From Eonycteris spelaea (Eukaryota > Chordata > Mammalia > Chiroptera > Pteropodidae), in contig PUFA01000066.1 in assembly GCA_003508835.1 (NCBI GenBank), positions 4,216,001 through 4,280,000 of the forward strand: a DNA stretch of 64,000 nt, given 5' to 3'. The notes beneath the pieces are model-generated. The model was given only the letters and a program-made list of their open reading frames with translations. It did not search any database and was not told the DNA's origin. This document shows positions 55,316-64,000 of the stretch, piece by piece. The translations under genes and the position numbers were made by a program. Position 1 is the stretch's first letter; the number at the start of each line of letters is the position of its first letter.

Positions 55316-55989
55316 CAGGGACCTACGTGTTAAGTGAATCGACTAAGCTGGAATTGAGAAAATGTGCATTGCTTGGTCTGGCTTTACGTTTCTGACTTTC
55401 GATGGAGATGTGGATATGAGGAATATTATGCAAGTTTCTGAAATTCGCTATAAGGAAAACAACAGCTTAAGCATGATGATAAGTGGTACCTGAGACTCAG
55501 CTTTCTATGTCAGGGGACAGTAGGGAGTGGCAGGCCCTGAGGAGAAGAGGGGGGAGCTTGCTCTGTGAAAGGGGACAGCCACCGGTCAGGCCAATGTTGT
55601 CACGTGGGAATGTAGACCTAATGATATCAGATTGGCAGGACTTTTTTTTTTTTAAGAGAAGCTGGAACCCCGAAATTTTACATGACATCTCCTAATTTTT
55701 AAATGTTGGCTGCTAAATAAAAAAATAAAAGTTTAATGTGCTCTGCAGTGCTATAAAGCGAGGGTTAAACGAAACACATCTGTAGCCCAGTGTGGCCCCA
55801 GCCAACAGTTTGCGACCACCGCTCTGTCTTCAGGGTTGGGACTGTGGCCTGCCCACTGCAGATAGGCAAATAGATGTGAACGGAACTGAATTTTGGTCAA
55901 AGAACTCTGGAGTGCTTTCTAAACATAAAACCAGGCTGATGCTTAAAAAAAAAAAACAACCCAAATGATATTTCCCATTGTTGCTTTTT
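55316..55989. other. Non-coding DNA with T/A runs
   Basis: T-run at 55642-55653, A-run at 55946-55957 and T-run at 55986-55994. No gene supported. Confidence 0.45.
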
Positions 55990-56575
55990 TTTTTGTCTTT
56001 GTGTGCACATTGGCGTAACAGGCCCTAATGCAGAGAAGCCATAAACTAGGTCATTTCCTTGAGCAGGGAAATTCTCTGAAACAGAAGCAGCAAAAAATTG
56101 ATCATTTTCCTGCTAAAAAAGCATGTTACCCACTCCCCCATCCCCGCCTTGCAAATATACACACAGTTTGATATAATAAAACCAACCCTGACAAAAATCT
56201 TACATTCATGCAGTTTAAAAGCAGGATTTTTAATCACATTAATTTGAGCAGAAATCTTAAATCGGTTTTCCTGTAAGAATGCAATCAGCTGCTTAAGTTT
56301 CCCTTAAGACAAGGTTGACCTCTGCAAGCAATGTAGTTATTTGTTTTTATTTTTCCCCTTCCCTCTGGATGTTTTTTTTTTTTTTCTATTTTATAGAATT
56401 CAATAATGGGCAAAGTAGCAAATGAGAAATAAAAATATTCCTGAATACTCCAGGGCATCCATGGGTATGTAAACAGATATTGTAGCCATTCCCTGAAGTT
56501 GAATCATTTGCTTCACTATTTGACTTTATAATTTGAACTCTGTGCTTATTACTAAATTTAACTTGTATATGCTCG
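55990..56575. promoter_or_regulatory. Candidate conserved non-coding block 3
   Basis: AT-rich, repeat-free apart from a T-run at 56371-56384. The part at 56190-56350 has TTTAATCACATTAATTTGAG homeodomain-like sites and CAGCTGCTTAAG. The call is by texture only. Confidence 0.3.
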
Positions 56576-57074
56576 CATGTGTCTGTCACCGAATTCTAGC
56601 AAACGGCAGGCTCGGCGTATCAAATGCCGAATTACCTGTTTCATCTGCGTTTCTGTCGATTTATGTATCTGTCCGTGCATCGATCTGCCTTCCCGTGATC
56701 TGTCTAGGATGGCATTTCCATGCCTTTGTTTCTCGTTCTTTCTTGTTTACCGCGAGGAGGCCTCCCGCCTGTCTCCAGCCGCCCTCTCCTCCCGTCTGCA
56801 AACGCCCGTGGTGTAGATATTTCCTTTCTTAGCCCCTAAACTTTCTTTGTTCCCATCTCTGTCTTTTCTTATTTCTCCTGTGTCATCAGAAACTGACTCC
56901 TGGAGCCTGCCAATTAGCCTTTGTCAGCGCCAGCCCGAGCCTCCTGAAGGTGGGCGTGCGAGGCGAGGCCGCATTTCGTATGCAGCGACCTGTCCCCACC
57001 TAGAGCCATGCGGCTGCTGACAGAGGAGCAGTAGAGGGGCTCAGAGGAGCGGCTGACAAACTCCCTGCGTGCCG
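56576..57074. other. Unassigned non-coding DNA
   Basis: No gene or repeat family; GC rises towards the right. The frames here show no domain. Confidence 0.4.
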
Positions 57075-57276
57075 TGCGTGCGTGTGGCGTGCGTGTGAGT
57101 GCGTGTGTGCATGTGTGAATGCATGTGTGTGCACGTGTGCGTGCGTGTGTGCACGTGTGCAAGTGCGTGTGTGAGTGCGTGTGTGCATGTGTGAGCGTGT
57201 GTGCGTGCATGTGTGCACGTGCGTGCGTGTGCGTACGTGTGTGCGTGCATGTGTGTGTGCGTGCGTGCGTGTGGCA
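57075..57276. repeat. Complex TG/CG (GTGCGTGT-type) microsatellite
   Basis: About 200 bases of alternating purine-pyrimidine sequence mixing GTGT, GTGC, GCGT and GCAT units. Frames through it read His-Thr-Ala-Arg on the minus strand (up to 195 codons, 57000-57587) and Cys-Val-Arg on the plus strand; these are compositional artefacts. Confidence 0.95.
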
Positions 57277-57554
57277 GGGCCTGGAGGATGGGCAGACCAG
57301 GGCAGGGGAGCAGGCCTTCGGCATTGGAAAATCATTGGACTTTTCATGTAATTTTTCAACTCTGTACCCAAAATGTCAATGGCTACGCAATGGTTCCCAG
57401 CACGAGTAGTGCTGGCCTGTGTTGGTGCGTGACGATGGCAGGGAGGGGAGGGCAGGTGGTCACAGTGACAAGGACAACCTCGTTTTTCTGCCTCTCGACC
57501 CCTCCTGCTCAGCTCTCCACCACCAAGCGCCCCGCATCCCCGGTGAATATTTCT

Positions 57555-57949
57555 GGGTGCCGTCCCGGGGCGAGGCAAATGAGGCACTCGCCTTCGGCAG
57601 AGAATTTAAGGGGGCTCCCAAAGCTCAATCATCAAGACAAATAATTTCATAGGATATTTTCAAAAATTGAAATTCATGCAAAAAACAAATCCACGGCAAA
57701 CAAAATATCGACATTTTGAAGACAGGATCAGCGACGGCGCCATGCCAAGCCATTTTGGAGCTTGAGGGGTCAGGAAACACCCGTTGTGCTTCCTTTAAAT
57801 GTTCTTCATTCAAAATGTTGATATTTTGTTCATTGTGGATTTTTTTTTTTGCATGAGTTTTGATTTTTAGCAAGTTATGTTGATTCCTGAGCTGTTGGCC
57901 CCTTGCGTTCTGCTCCCGTCTCGCTGGTCCTGCCCTCGTCCTGGTCCTG
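57555..57949. mobile_element. Palindromic CAGGGCC-type MITE, short form (about 395 bp)
   Basis: Left arm: 'aaattcatgcaaaaaacaaa' (57669), 'aaacaaaatatcgacatttt' (57698). Right arm, inverted: 'aaaatgttgatattttgttc' (57812), then 'gcatgagttttgatttttag' (57851). The left terminus has 'gaggcactcgccttcggcag' (57581) and the right end is 'gtcctggtcctg' at 57949. Same family as 7068-7274 and 39768-40487; the centre is shorter. Confidence 0.8.
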
Positions 57950-58486
57950 AGGGTTTCTTGCAGGGACTCATGTCTGTGGCCTCCCTCTGGCTGATACCAC
58001 TGACCAACGTGGGCCCTGTGGGGGCTGCCGGGCAGACGCTGGTGCAGCTTCTTCTCATGGGGCAAACCCATCGTGTGGAGGGGAATACTGAGAAGTGGGG
58101 ACCCCCAAGATGTCATGGTGTGCTGTGGGATGTGGAAGTGCAGGGGGCCCCACTCTAATGGAGGGGCCCATAACTGGTGGAGGGACCCAGGCAGTCTGCT
58201 GGTACCTCCATGTCTTACAGAGTTCTTGCGACAGCCGCATCTTCAGTTTTTACCGGCGTTTTCCCACTGCTCCTTTAGACTTGGGGATAAGAGTCCAGTA
58301 AGGTTTGGGGCAGGAGACAAGTTCGAACCGTGTTCTATTCAGAATCACCCCCTTCGAAGAGGGGGCTAAGGCCTTTGGTAGTAGGTCAGTCTCACTGCGT
58401 CCAAATGCCTCTTCCCCCGAGACGAGTTCTGTTCCAGGGTCTGCTTCAGGCCCGCAGGTGAACGTGCCCCCTGCGTATTGCTTCAC
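57950..58486. other. Unassigned non-coding DNA
   Basis: Moderate GC. Frames near 57877-58369 and 58073-58369 show no domain. No repeat family assigned. Confidence 0.4.
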
Positions 58487-58690
58487 ATTTACTGAGGGCA
58501 GAGCGTGATCATTTCCGCTTAATCCTCACAGTAATCTCGCCTGATGGGAACAGTGATGCTCTGCCTTTTGCTAATGGGGAAGCCGAGGGCTCACACAGTA
58601 GAGTTCCTGGCACCCTCTTGCGCAGAATCGGTGGGGCTGGATTGGAACTCCGGGCTCATTCTGGGCTCCGCGCTCTTCACCGCTCCCCAG
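58487..58690 (-). mobile_element. MIR SINE
   Basis: 'cgcttaatcctcacagtaat' near 58517, 'ttgctaatggggaagccgag' near 58568 and 'gctggattggaactccgggc' near 58635 match antisense MIR. Confidence 0.85.
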
Positions 58691-58836
58691 GCTTGCATTT
58701 GCCCTGTAGGCTTCTATGGAGCCTGAAGCCAGGACGTGCTCGTAGAACCTTATTCGCATGATGCAAAAAATTGTTCTTTATTCTATGAATGTTAAGTTGC
58801 GTTATGAAAATTTTAACTTGAAATGTTTGTTTTGCG

Positions 58837-58862
58837 CACACACACACACACACACACACACA
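58837..58862. repeat. CA microsatellite
   Basis: An uninterrupted (CA)n run of about 13 units. Confidence 0.95.
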
Positions 58863-58984
58863 GCACAATGGCAAAGTTCTGGTACCCGCACCTGGTTATA
58901 ATTCAGTCATTGGTCACACGTGTAACTAAGGCAGAGAAACTGTCCCTAGGAGAGATGTCAGCCTGGTGAGAGAATGAAGCAGCA

Positions 58985-59279
58985 GCTGGGATTGTGGCTG
59001 TAAGCAACAGAGACTAACTGGTTAAAACGGAAACAGCCCGGACTTATTAAAAGAATACTGGCTTCTTACAAAATACCAGGAGAGTTAGAGACTCAGGCAT
59101 GGCAGCCACATGATCTGGTTCCAAGTTCCTTAGCCCGGTCCGTTGAACTGTTGACCTCTCTGTAGAGGTGTATTTGTTGAATACATGCCCTAAATGGGGA
59201 GGGTGCAAGGTTGGGGGGAAGTCTGTGAGGGGCGAATAGTCTCTCCAGTGACCATCTTAACTTAGAATCACAACCCGTC
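58985..59279 (-). repeat. Family B repeat
   Basis: 'gtaagcaacagagactaact' near 59000 and 'ggttaaaacggaaacagccc' near 59020 give the antisense start layout; 'gactcaggcatggcagccac' near 59090 is an internal block. Confidence 0.45.
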
Positions 59280-59500
59280 CTCAAAGTACAAAGCCTAATG
59301 ACTCAGAAAGGCTAAATAAGTTGCCCAAGGTTACCACAAACCTTTGAGACAGATAATTCTGTAATAACTCCCATTCCACAGATGAGAAAATTGAGACCTA
59401 GTGAGTATGAATAACTTGTCCAAGGATGCAGAGCCAGTAGTAAGTAGTAGAACCGGGATTTGGATCCGATTATCTGTCTCCAGAGACCACGCTTATAACC
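59280..59500 (-). mobile_element. Two adjacent MIR fragments
   Basis: A short piece at 59295-59335 ('aaataagttgcccaaggtta') is followed by a longer one: 'ctcccattccacagatgaga' near 59369, 'aacttgtccaaggatgcaga' near 59412 and 'agaaccgggatttggatccg' near 59449. Confidence 0.8.
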
Positions 59501-60261
59501 GTCTGAAAAATAGAATTAAAAAAAAAATCTAAAAATACGTTTAGAGAGTTAAAAAATACATTTAAATTTGTGTCAAAATACATGCCCTGGGTTGTCTGGA
59601 TGAGGGGGTAAATCGCTTTGCTCTCGACAGTGACTTCTTCATTTAATTCTTACAGTATTGCTTAAAAAACACTCCCTGTGTATATATCATCCAAGAGGTT
59701 TTTTTTTTTTTTTTTTAAATGTTCATAAGTACTTATATTTACAAGCAGTATTACCTTTTGGGATGTGATTTCTAGAAGTTTACCATCTGTTATGAAAAGG
59801 AATTGAGAACTTTAAACACGTTGCTTAGAATATGACAAGTTAAATGTATCTGTGAGTTTAAGAAATAATTAGCCTTGGCTTTTTCAACCGCCCAGTGTCT
59901 CAGGCTGTAGCAACAGGGGGTAGTGATGGAAGGCCGATCACTCATCAGCATCACAGCCTTTACCTGTATCACCACCCAGCCCTTCACTCCTACAAACCAG
60001 CCTCTCTCTCAGGCCTTTCTGAGTTGCCATGTGGAGTCTCCCAGACGCACAAACTGTAGGATCAGTATCCATCCGGCTCCTGTTTGTGGGAACAACTCCC
60101 ACGAGAGGGTTTAGACAAGAAAATGCGGGATGAGAAATAGACTCCATATTCTCCCCTGATCTCCTTGAATCTCCCTACGCCTCCTCTCCATCTCCCATCT
60201 GGGACCCGAGCAAAACGGGTCTTTGCAAGTTTCTTCCCTCTCAACATGTGCATAGAGTCTG
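59501..60261. other. Non-coding DNA with a poly-T run
   Basis: A T-run of about 18 lies at 59699-59716. No gene or named repeat supported. Confidence 0.45.
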
Positions 60262-60420
60262 TCTTATTTCTGATTCTCGCAGAAGCAGAACTTGAGATAA
60301 AAATTTTCGTGTAAGTCGTTTATTTGGGAGGTGGTACCAGGAAATACCAAAAAGAGGTGAGGATTGAGGAAAGAGAGTTGTCTCATCAAGACAGAGCCCA
60401 CCACAGGTGACTGAAGCTTG
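60262..60420. repeat. Family F repeat, copy 2
   Basis: 'tctcgcagaagcagaacttg' near 60276 and 'agtcgtttatttgggaggtg' near 60315 parallel the copy at 15515-15750. Confidence 0.45.
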
Positions 60421-61429
60421 ATGCTTTCTGGAACATTCTGGAAGCCAGTGTACAAAATGCCTTGCAGTTATTCCCTCTGAGGAGGTAGGGACACCAAACT
60501 GTCCTTTGGCTGAGGGCCGCTTTTGAAGGCGTGTGAATTGCTGGGTCTGCTACCATTTCTATGGCCAACTGGTCTCCAGAGGCTGGAAAAATCCCTCAGG
60601 CACAAAGATGCAGGTACCACTGGCCTTGGATGTCAGCATCAGGGACACAGGTGATGAGGACCTGGCTCTGACAGCGACGGGTACAGAGGGGCCGCCCACT
60701 CCACTCCCTTATCAGAGAGAGCTTTGCGTGCTTCTGTCCAAAAAAGGCCCTGACTCAAACAACGCCCTGTCACCCGCCTTCCTCTTTCCATGTCAAGAAA
60801 ATACTGGAAGAAAATGTTAATGCAAGTCTGTGCTTTCCCAAGAGTATGGTGTGGTCGCTTTTCTTGAACTGTCTTGGGGTAACTCTTTCAAACTGGTAAA
60901 GGACATTTTGTTACCCCCCCACCCCCACCCCCCTTAGTAGATACTGCTACATTTGTTCATCATGAGATAAGAAAGAAGATTAAATCCCACAGCTCCCCCA
61001 CCCCCTCGCTCTTGCCTGTGCTATTATAATTCTATTTATTTTAATTAGAATTAAGTTTTTTTTTAATTGAAACTATTATCATTCTGTCCTTTTATAAGCT
61101 GTGTTTAGGAACTTACAGAGTTTCTATTAAACTAGAAATAATTTCTTTCTTTCAGTCAAGATGCTGTTCGCCATCCAGGCTTGGGTCTGGTAGGTAAGAA
61201 AGAATTCATTTCCAAGGCCAGGCAAATGGATAATCATAACAAACGGAGCTAAACTGTATTGTTTGGAACGATTCCAGTTTTAGTACCTAAACACTGCACT
61301 TTTACTTTATTTCTTTTTAACGGTTGCATTCATTGGTCTTTTTGCTCCACGTACTGGCTGCGATCGCCACCCTCACCGCCGACGGCAGCTGGTGTTGGAC
61401 AGGGCCGAGCTCGTTCCGAGTGTTGAAAT
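60421..61429. other. Non-coding DNA with a C-rich run
   Basis: A C-rich CCCCCCCACCCCCACCCCCC run is at 60915-60934. No gene supported; the frame at 60533-60820 has no known domain. Confidence 0.45.
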
Positions 61430-61620
61430 CCCTCCTTGGCCTTCGCTGCTGGTGGTATCTAGGCTGAGTTGCTTTACCTTCATCAGCTTCTTCCTACGTA
61501 AAATGGACAGGATAATAAGACCCAGCTCATCGGTCCTTGTATTTATTAAACAGACTCGGTGTCTGTAAAATGCTTAGTCCGAAGCCTCTGACATAGGAAG
61601 GCACTTGATCACTGTCAGCC
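61430..61620 (+). mobile_element. MIR SINE
   Basis: 'gagttgctttaccttcatca' near 61468, 'cgtaaaatggacaggataat' near 61496, 'ctgtaaaatgcttagtccga' near 61563 and 'gaaggcacttgatcactgtc' near 61597 fit MIR. Confidence 0.75.
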
Positions 61621-62329
61621 TTTTAGTACAAAACACTGACACACACACATTTTATTGATAAAGAAGTGATACTGTTGGCTTGTGAGTCCGTATGTGCATC
61701 TGACCCTGAATTATCAAGTGACAGATTCATGGCTTGAGTGTGTGCATAACACGGAGTTGATAAATAAATGTATATACACATAATATCTGTGAGTCATCTT
61801 CTCATCCTTAAGCCCACGGTCTTAATTTTGAAATGTCAATTATACATCAGCCTAATAGGTGCACGTGGCAGTGTGCCTGAATGTCCTTTGACCTTCTCGA
61901 TCAATATTGACCTGATTTCACCCTGAGTAGCTAGCTCGGTTTCCCTTGTCTTGGTGTGCAAGTGTCTGTGAATCTTCGGAAGGAAATGAAGTCATGGTAA
62001 CGTCCAGAGAATGCGATGAGATGGTTACCTGGAACCGGATCTCTTTCACCCTGTGCTCCGTTACCTGCGTGAGTCGCTGTGGCTCACGTCTGGCAGAGCG
62101 GGGAATGGCTCTCCTGTTTCACTCTCAGGCGGTAGGAGGGAAGGAGAAAGCGATGACAGCAGTAGCTACCAGTGGCTGAGCACTCAGCGCAGGTTCCTCC
62201 ACGGAGCCCGGCCCTTCGTCCTTGCGGCCCCCAGCTGACAGACGAGATGGGTGTGCGTGAGCACCCAGTGATGCCGAGTGAATACGTGGCAGTCTCAGCG
62301 GCCAGCTCTAGAGCTGGCCACTTAAAAAA
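61621..62329. other. Unassigned non-coding DNA
   Basis: No gene or named repeat. GC and CpG are slightly raised at 62030-62300 but below island level. Confidence 0.4.
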
Positions 62330-62515
62330 ATCTTAACTTTCATTTTGGGGATAATTGTAGGTTTACAGAAAAGTCGCAGAGATAGTATGAGCCTGCTATT
62401 TCACCGTTGCATTTTATTGTCTCTGAAGACTACGATTTGACCAAATCCTGTCAACATTATCACCTCATCTAGCGCCCTGCATGTAGATCTGACACCAGGT
62501 AGAGCCTCCCGTTAT
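62330..62515 (+). mobile_element. Possible L1 3'-region fragment
   Basis: 'ttggggataattgtaggttt' near 62346, 'agaaaagtcgcagagatagt' near 62368 and 'caaatcctgtcaacattatc' near 62442 resemble an old L1 3' layout. Confidence 0.4.
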
Positions 62516-63117
62516 CTTTATTCAAGGCCCTGTGAGATAATATATGCAGAATTTATTCTTTCATTCGACAAGCAATGGTTGAGCCCTTTCTACGTGCCTT
62601 AAACAGAGGGTGGTGAGCAGTGCAGTCTTGCTGTTTGTTCTTTGCAGAAATGGACATTGCACGCACACGCGTGCAGTCAGCAGGAGGGCACCGGTTCCCC
62701 TCAGGAGGAATGACTGAGCTGGCACTTCACCGGCGAGTGGGGACTGAACGTGAGAGGATGAGGGAGGAGAACTTGCAGGCAGAGGGAACATCTACACAGT
62801 TTCTGGCATCGGCCATCAGCCTTCCTTTGATGAGTGTCTTGCTTGGAAAGGGGGGAAAAACCCTTTACTTCTTAGAATGCTTGTGCAGGTCCCTTTAAAT
62901 TCTTCAGCTCCCCTTTTAGGTTTCACCCGCTGTGATTTTTTCCTTGGCCCACGTTCTCTTCCCCAGAATTAACTCGCCTGTGTTATGTCTGAGTCCTGGA
63001 CATGCTTCTGTAACTTCACGCGAAAGCTATTCTAATTATTTTCCTAGAAATATCAATCTCCTCTACTGCACTGGTTGCTCCTCTAGAAATACATTTTATT
63101 TCCACTTTATCTCTCCA
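62516..63117. other. Unassigned non-coding DNA
   Basis: A weak family D-like block at 62555-62625. No gene. Confidence 0.4.
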
Positions 63118-63224
63118 AATAATGAGAACATAGCATTTATTGAGCACCTACTATGCATCTGGGCCAAAACTTCCCATATTTTATTTATTCCTCAGGACGT
63201 ATCTGTGCAATAATATTATTTGCT
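63118..63224 (-). mobile_element. MIR SINE fragment
   Basis: 'agcatttattgagcacctac' near 63132 and 'tatttattcctcaggacgta' near 63182 are antisense MIR blocks. Confidence 0.7.
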
Positions 63225-63620
63225 CCCTATCATTCCTTTAGCAAACATGTATTGGGCACCAACCATAGCGTTAGCCACCGTTCTAAACCAGAGTCAGCAA
63301 ACTAGGGCCCATGAGTCAAATCCGGCCCTCTCCTTGTTTATGTAAATAAAGTTTTACTGGAACACAGCCATGCTCATTTGTTTACATGTTGTCTCTGGCT
63401 GCTTTTATTCTACAATGGCAGGGCCGAGTAGTTCTAAGAGAGACCTGTGGCTCTCAAAGTCTTAATATTTACTGTCTGGCCTTTTATAGAAAAAGTATGC
63501 TGATCTCTGTTCTAGCTACTGGGGATAGCGGTGAAAAAAACTTGACAAAGGTCTTTGCCCTCTGGGGGCTTACACAGTGCTACGAAGCTAACATAGCAGA
63601 GACGGCTAACCGTTCAGTAA
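63225..63620 (+). repeat. Family D repeat, split by a hAT element
   Basis: Left part 63225-63288: 'agcaaacatgtattgggcac' to 'gccaccgttctaaa'. Right part 63510-63620: 'ttctagctactggggatagc' to 'ctttgccctctgggggctta'. Removing 63289-63509 and one duplicated 8-mer restores the family D order seen near 34925. Confidence 0.75.
63289..63509 (+). mobile_element. Complete hAT-Charlie (MER1-group) element, 221 bp
   Basis: Opens CAGAGTCAGCAAACT and ends ATGCTGATCTCTG, whose reverse complement starts CAGAGATCAGCAT, so the terminal inverted repeats are intact apart from one base. Internal blocks: 'ccatgagtcaaatccggccc', 'gtaaataaagttttactgga', 'acacagccatgctcatttgt', 'tatttactgtctggcctttt'. The flanking 8-mers TTCTAAAC (63281-63288) and TTCTAGCT (63510-63517) are the diverged target duplication. 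No transposase. Confidence 0.9.
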
Positions 63621-63639
63621 AACCATCCCTGGACAATGG

Positions 63640-63740
63640 CTGTCCTGCATTTCCTAGCCCCTCCTGCAGTAAGGGGTGGCCATGTGACAGGCCCAGCCAA
63701 TAGAATGTGAGTAGAAGTAATTTGGGCCCCTTCTAGGCCT
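63640..63740 (+). repeat. Family B fragment (tentative)
   Basis: 'gtggccatgtgacaggccca' near 63676, 'gccaatagaatgtgagtaga' near 63696 and 'ttctaggcctggctcataaa' near 63731 resemble a 5'/central part of that family. Confidence 0.4.
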
Positions 63741-63789
63741 GGCTCATAAAAATCTATACGTAATGATCTTCCATGGTTCTTTTTAAAAA

Positions 63790-64000
63790 AGTAAAAAAAA
63801 AAAATGTTAATTACAGTTGACATACAATATTTATATTAGTTTCTGGTGTACAAAATAGTGCTTAGACATTTATATAACTTGCGAAGTGATCACCCTGATA
63901 AACCTAGTGCCCATCTGACACCACACATAGTTATAATAATATTATTGGCTGTATTCCCTCCGCCGTACTTGACATCCCCGTGCTTGTTTTTACAACGGAC
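63790..64000 (+). mobile_element. Laurasiatherian-type L1 3'-region fragment
   Basis: 'acagttgacatacaatattt' near 63814, 'agtttctggtgtacaaaata' near 63838, 'gtgatcaccctgataaacct' near 63886, 'atattattggctgtattccc' near 63939 and 'cttgacatccccgtgcttgt' near 63968. This block order is the hallmark of the L1 3' end in carnivores, ungulates, horses and bats. It runs off the window. Confidence 0.8.

Noticed and set aside
57000..57587. 195-codon minus-strand frame rich in His, Thr and Arg
   Set aside because: Its centre is translated from the TG/CG microsatellite, and the rest has no recognisable domain.
60915..60934. C-rich run as an i-motif or regulatory site
   Set aside because: Too short and without context to support a function.

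Overview
This window reads as non-coding DNA from a placental mammal. It holds many decayed copies of old mammalian repeats: MIR, L2, L1 3' ends, MaLR LTRs, and MER5A-, MER20-, Charlie- and Tigger-type DNA transposons. No open reading frame looks like a protein: the longest frames lie in low-complexity or repeat DNA, and none shows a recognisable domain. No Alu, B1 or young tRNA-SINE was seen. The L1 tail at the right edge resembles laurasiatherian L1s. One 5S rRNA-derived SINE with an A-tail and an 11-bp target-site duplication (43276-43480) points towards a fruit bat (Pteropodidae), where 5S-derived SINEs are described. That species call is an inference from one element. All repeat-family names come from recalled consensus sequences, not a search.

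Layout. 1-8 kb: L1 3' end, a complete MaLR LTR, MER5A, MER20, a hAT element and half of a palindromic CAGGGCC-type MITE. 8-19 kb: an L1 split by a MIR, further L1 remnants, MIRs, a second MaLR LTR and simple repeats. 19.7-21 kb: a complete Tigger-type element whose centre has expanded into a roughly 490-bp, CpG-rich, 18-bp minisatellite with a 108-bp higher-order repeat. 21-36 kb: L1, L2, MER5A and MER20 copies, plus several copies of an old family I could not name ('family B'). 36-39 kb: an AT-rich, repeat-poor stretch that is the best candidate here for conserved regulatory DNA.

39.7-40.6 kb: a full-length palindromic MITE of about 720 bp that splits a MIR. 41-48.5 kb: DNA-transposon remnants, L2, the 5S SINE, MIRs and two possible antisense LTRs. 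49-54 kb: a pyrimidine-rich tract, a third possible LTR, a second Tigger-type element, L2 and MER5A. 54.36-54.74 kb: a compact CpG island with no recognised gene. 55-64 kb: MIRs, a TG/CG-rich tract, a third palindromic MITE, a hAT element nested in an older repeat, and the laurasiatherian L1 tail.

There are no operons or gene clusters. The window most likely lies in an intergenic desert or a large intron. Its interest is in the repeats and in possible regulatory DNA.
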